Positions 33,227 through 35,358 of a DNA stretch of 35,358 nucleotides are shown in pieces (position 1 is the stretch's first letter; each line of letters starts with the position of its first letter). Source of the stretch: Methylophilaceae bacterium. GTDB lineage: Bacteria > Pseudomonadota > Gammaproteobacteria > Burkholderiales > Methylophilaceae. Made by a program: the position numbers and the translations under genes. The DNA is taken from contig SPJO01000125.1 in the NCBI GenBank assembly GCA_006844635.1, positions 1 to 35,358 of the forward strand, written 5' to 3'. The notes under the pieces were generated by a model that was not told where the DNA came from, searched no databases, and saw only the letters and a list, made by a program, of their open reading frames with translations.

Positions 33227-34574
33227 ATTTACCGATACAAAACTTACTGAAGATTTCCCCAAGTAAATCATCAGGCGTAAATTCACCCGTTATTCGACTC
33301 AACGCCTCTTGCGATAAACGCAACTCTTCCGCAACCAGTTCTGCTGAGTTAATTTGTGCGCTAGCACTCTTCAAATGGCTCTCAACTTCGTTTAACGCAT
33401 CTAAGTGTCTAGCCCTTGCCATGAAAACACCTTCCACATTTTGCTGATAGCCTACTAACGTTAATAAATGCTCTTTGAGCTGCGATAAACCTTGACTCGT
33501 TTTTGCAGACAAGTAGATATGTACCTCACCATCTTTTTCTACTATTTTTTCCGCTTCGTTGGTGACATCAATTTTATTGTGTACCCAAATTTTGGCGATT
33601 TCGTTCGGCAGTGTGTCTATAATCGACTTTTCCTGATCACCGATACCGTGGGCTGCGTCAACTAATAATAATGCGATATGGGCCGATTCTGTGGCTTGAA
33701 ATGTTCGCGCAATGCCGATTTTTTCTACTTCATCATCTGTTTCGCGCAGGCCCGCAGTATCCACAACATGTAAAGGCACGCCGTTAATTTGGATCGCACT
33801 TTTAATTGCATCTCGCGTCGTGCCGGCAATCGGGGTAACGATTGCAACTTCTTCACCAGAGAGTGCATTGAGCAAACTTGACTTACCAACATTAGGCTGA
33901 CCAACCAACACCACATTAATACCATCTCTTAACAATACCCCTTGTTTGGCTTTATTAAAAATTGCAGCTAATGCCTGTTGGTTACGTTCTATTTTTTCTG
34001 CGACACGCCCCTGCGTAATAAAATCAATTTCTTCCTCTGGAAAATCGAGACAAGCTTCAACATACATTCTCAACTCAACCAACTGGCTGAGTAATGCATG
34101 AATCGTTTGTGAAAATTCACCTGATAATGAACGAACTGCACTTTTTGCTGCATCTACTGTTGCTGCATTAATCACATCAGCAACGGCTTCTGCTTGCGCT
34201 AAGTCTAATTTGTCATTGAAGTAAGCCCGTTTAGTAAATTCGCCAGGTAATGCCTGACGTGCTCCTAAACTAATACAGCGTGCCAGTAAAATTTGCATTA
34301 AGGCGGTGCCACCATGGCCTTGCAACTCTAATACGTCTTCACCTGTATAAGAGTGTGGTCCCTGATAATAAATCGCAATGCCGCGATCAATTAAGTCACC
34401 GTTAGCTTGTTTAAAGTCTAGATAAGCAGCATATCGAGGAGAGGGGCAGTTACCCAAAATATGGGTAGCAATGGTCTGGCTTAGAGGCCCAGATACCCGT
34501 ACAACACCAATGCCGCCGGCACCACTGGCTGTGGCGATAGCGGCAATTGTTTCCGTTATTTTAGCGTTTTCCAC
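33225..34574 (-). CDS. mnmE: tRNA modification GTPase MnmE (TrmE)
   Basis: Potassium-activated GTPase that with MnmG adds the cmnm5 group to U34 of tRNAs. The N-terminal formyl-THF-binding domain starts TETIAAIATASGAGGIGVVRVSG. The G domain has GQPNVGKSS (P-loop, about 225-233), TTRD and DTAGL. The C-terminal FCIGK tail with the catalytic cysteine is intact. I use GTG 34574 (449 residues; E. coli 454), with AAAAAAGG just upstream. A TTG at 34634 would add 20 residues that do not resemble the family. The GTG start overlaps the yidC stop by 14 bases, implying coupling. Confidence 0.95.
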   Translation of the reverse strand: MENAKITETIAAIATASGAGGIGVVRVSGPLSQTIATHILGNCPSPRYAAYLDFKQANGDLIDRGIAIYYQGPHSYTGEDVLELQGHGGTALMQILLARCISLGARQALPGEFTKRAYFNDKLDLAQAEAVADVINAATVDAAKSAVRSLSGEFSQTIHALLSQLVELRMYVEACLDFPEEEIDFITQGRVAEKIERNQQALAAIFNKAKQGVLLRDGINVVLVGQPNVGKSSLLNALSGEEVAIVTPIAGTTRDAIKSAIQINGVPLHVVDTAGLRETDDEVEKIGIARTFQATESAHIALLLVDAAHGIGDQEKSIIDTLPNEIAKIWVHNKIDVTNEAEKIVEKDGEVHIYLSAKTSQGLSQLKEHLLTLVGYQQNVEGVFMARARHLDALNEVESHLKSASAQINSAELVAEELRLSQEALSRITGEFTPDDLLGEIFSKFCIGK

Positions 34575-35358
34575 TGCCTTTTTTAGCCAGTGTTTCTGCG
34601 TGTATTTTCTTATTGATAAACCACTGCTGTGCAATCGACAAGATATTGTTCACCAACCAATACAGTACCAAACCTGCTGGGAAGAAGAAGAAGAAAATAC
34701 TAAATACAATCGGCATGATCTTCATGATTTTTGCTTGAATTGGATCTGTCGGCGCTGGATTCAAGTACGTTTGGAAAATCATTGTTGCACCCATCAAAAT
34801 AGGCAGAATGTAGTATGGATCTTTTGCTGATAAATCTTGAATCCAGCCAAAGAAAGGAGCATGACGCAGCTCTACTGACCCTAACAGAACCCAATAAAGT
34901 GCAATGAAAACAGGTATTTGTACCAAAATTGGTAAACAGCCACTGAGTGGATTAATTTTTTCTGTTTTATACAACTCCATCATAGCTTGCTGCATTTTTT
35001 GCTTGTCATCGCCAAACTTTTCTTTCATGCTTTGCATGCGTGGAGCTAACTCTCGCATATGCGCCATACTGCGATAACTGGTTGCAGACAACTTGAAAAA
35101 TGCGGCTTTAATCAAGATGGTTAGCATAATTATTGCCACACCCCAATTACCAATAAAGCCATGTATTTTTGATAACAACCAGAACAACGGTTTAGCAATA
35201 ACGGTTAACCAGCCATAATCAACCGCATACTCTAAGCCTGTTGCCGCAGCTTCTAAGTCTGATGCTGTTTGTGGACCAGAGAACAACTCTGCTTTCACGT
35301 TAGCACTTGCGCCTGCAGCAATTTTACCGACGGGGTTAACCACGCCAACCGCATACAT
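34561..35358 (-). CDS. yidC: Membrane protein insertase YidC, 5' part outside the window
   Basis: Inserts and folds inner-membrane proteins with or without SecYEG; Fo subunits a and c are classical clients. The visible C-terminal 265 residues hold the conserved insertase domain: the WGVAIIMLTILIKAAFF helix (arginine-face region), the cytoplasmic hairpin with ELAPRMQSMKEKFGDDKQ, NPLSGCLPILVQIPVFIALYW, and the last helices ending in LVLYWLVNNILSIAQQWFINKK. Gram-negative YidC is about 540-560 residues, so the Met at the window edge is internal and the gene continues to the right. It is upstream of mnmE on the same strand. Confidence 0.96.
   Translation of the reverse strand: MYAVGVVNPVGKIAAGASANVKAELFSGPQTASDLEAAATGLEYAVDYGWLTVIAKPLFWLLSKIHGFIGNWGVAIIMLTILIKAAFFKLSATSYRSMAHMRELAPRMQSMKEKFGDDKQKMQQAMMELYKTEKINPLSGCLPILVQIPVFIALYWVLLGSVELRHAPFFGWIQDLSAKDPYYILPILMGATMIFQTYLNPAPTDPIQAKIMKIMPIVFSIFFFFFPAGLVLYWLVNNILSIAQQWFINKKIHAETLAKKGSGKR

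Overview
The window looks like a stretch of betaproteobacterial chromosome near the replication origin, most likely from the Methylophilaceae (Methylotenera-like). This placement is inferred from protein character and gene order, not from a search. Order from the right edge: yidC, mnmE (trmE), two plus-strand genes, mnmG (gidA), rsmG (gidB), parA, parB, atpI-B-E-F-H-A-G-D-C, then further left glmU-glmS. Three perfect 16-bp parS sites at 28476, 30034 and 30127 fit an origin-proximal ParABS partition region. The origin itself and dnaA are not in view.

Layout. 1-4877 (minus): a two-partner secretion pair. tpsB is complete. tpsA runs off the left edge, open for about 964 codons, with an extended signal peptide and a haemagglutination-activity domain. 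4949-6157 (minus): a GT4 glycosyltransferase. 6257-8437 (minus): priA. 8550-12448 (plus): argS, a SPOR-domain membrane protein, dsbA and a short-chain dehydrogenase. 12574-15801 (minus): glmU-glmS, making UDP-GlcNAc precursors. 15917-18470 (plus): a WaaP/InaA-type kinase-like protein and a secreted choice-of-anchor I protein with a convincing Pho-box-like promoter. 18536-25633 (minus): the complete F1Fo ATP synthase operon with atpI. 25756-29957 (minus): mnmG-rsmG-parA-parB, tightly spaced. 30271-33173 (plus): a 793-residue protein with an N-terminal module, a long coiled coil, one membrane span and an AsmA-like domain, then a DUF2853 protein. 33225-35358 (minus): mnmE and the C-terminal part of yidC.

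Most of the window is conserved housekeeping. The parts that repay a second look are: the three-part 793-residue protein, whose likely promoter overlaps a parS site and whose coiled coil holds an 86-residue duplication; three 11-bp-phased Pho-box-like repeats before the choice-of-anchor I gene; a 44-bp near-copy of the glmS 3' end just outside glmS; the long repeat in the TpsA exoprotein; and the perfect inverted repeat next to the tpsA ribosome-binding site. I saw no CRISPR array, insertion sequence, prophage, tRNA or rRNA gene. No intergenic gap exceeds 300 bases; the two largest (2895-3179 and 29958-30270) are described under their sites.
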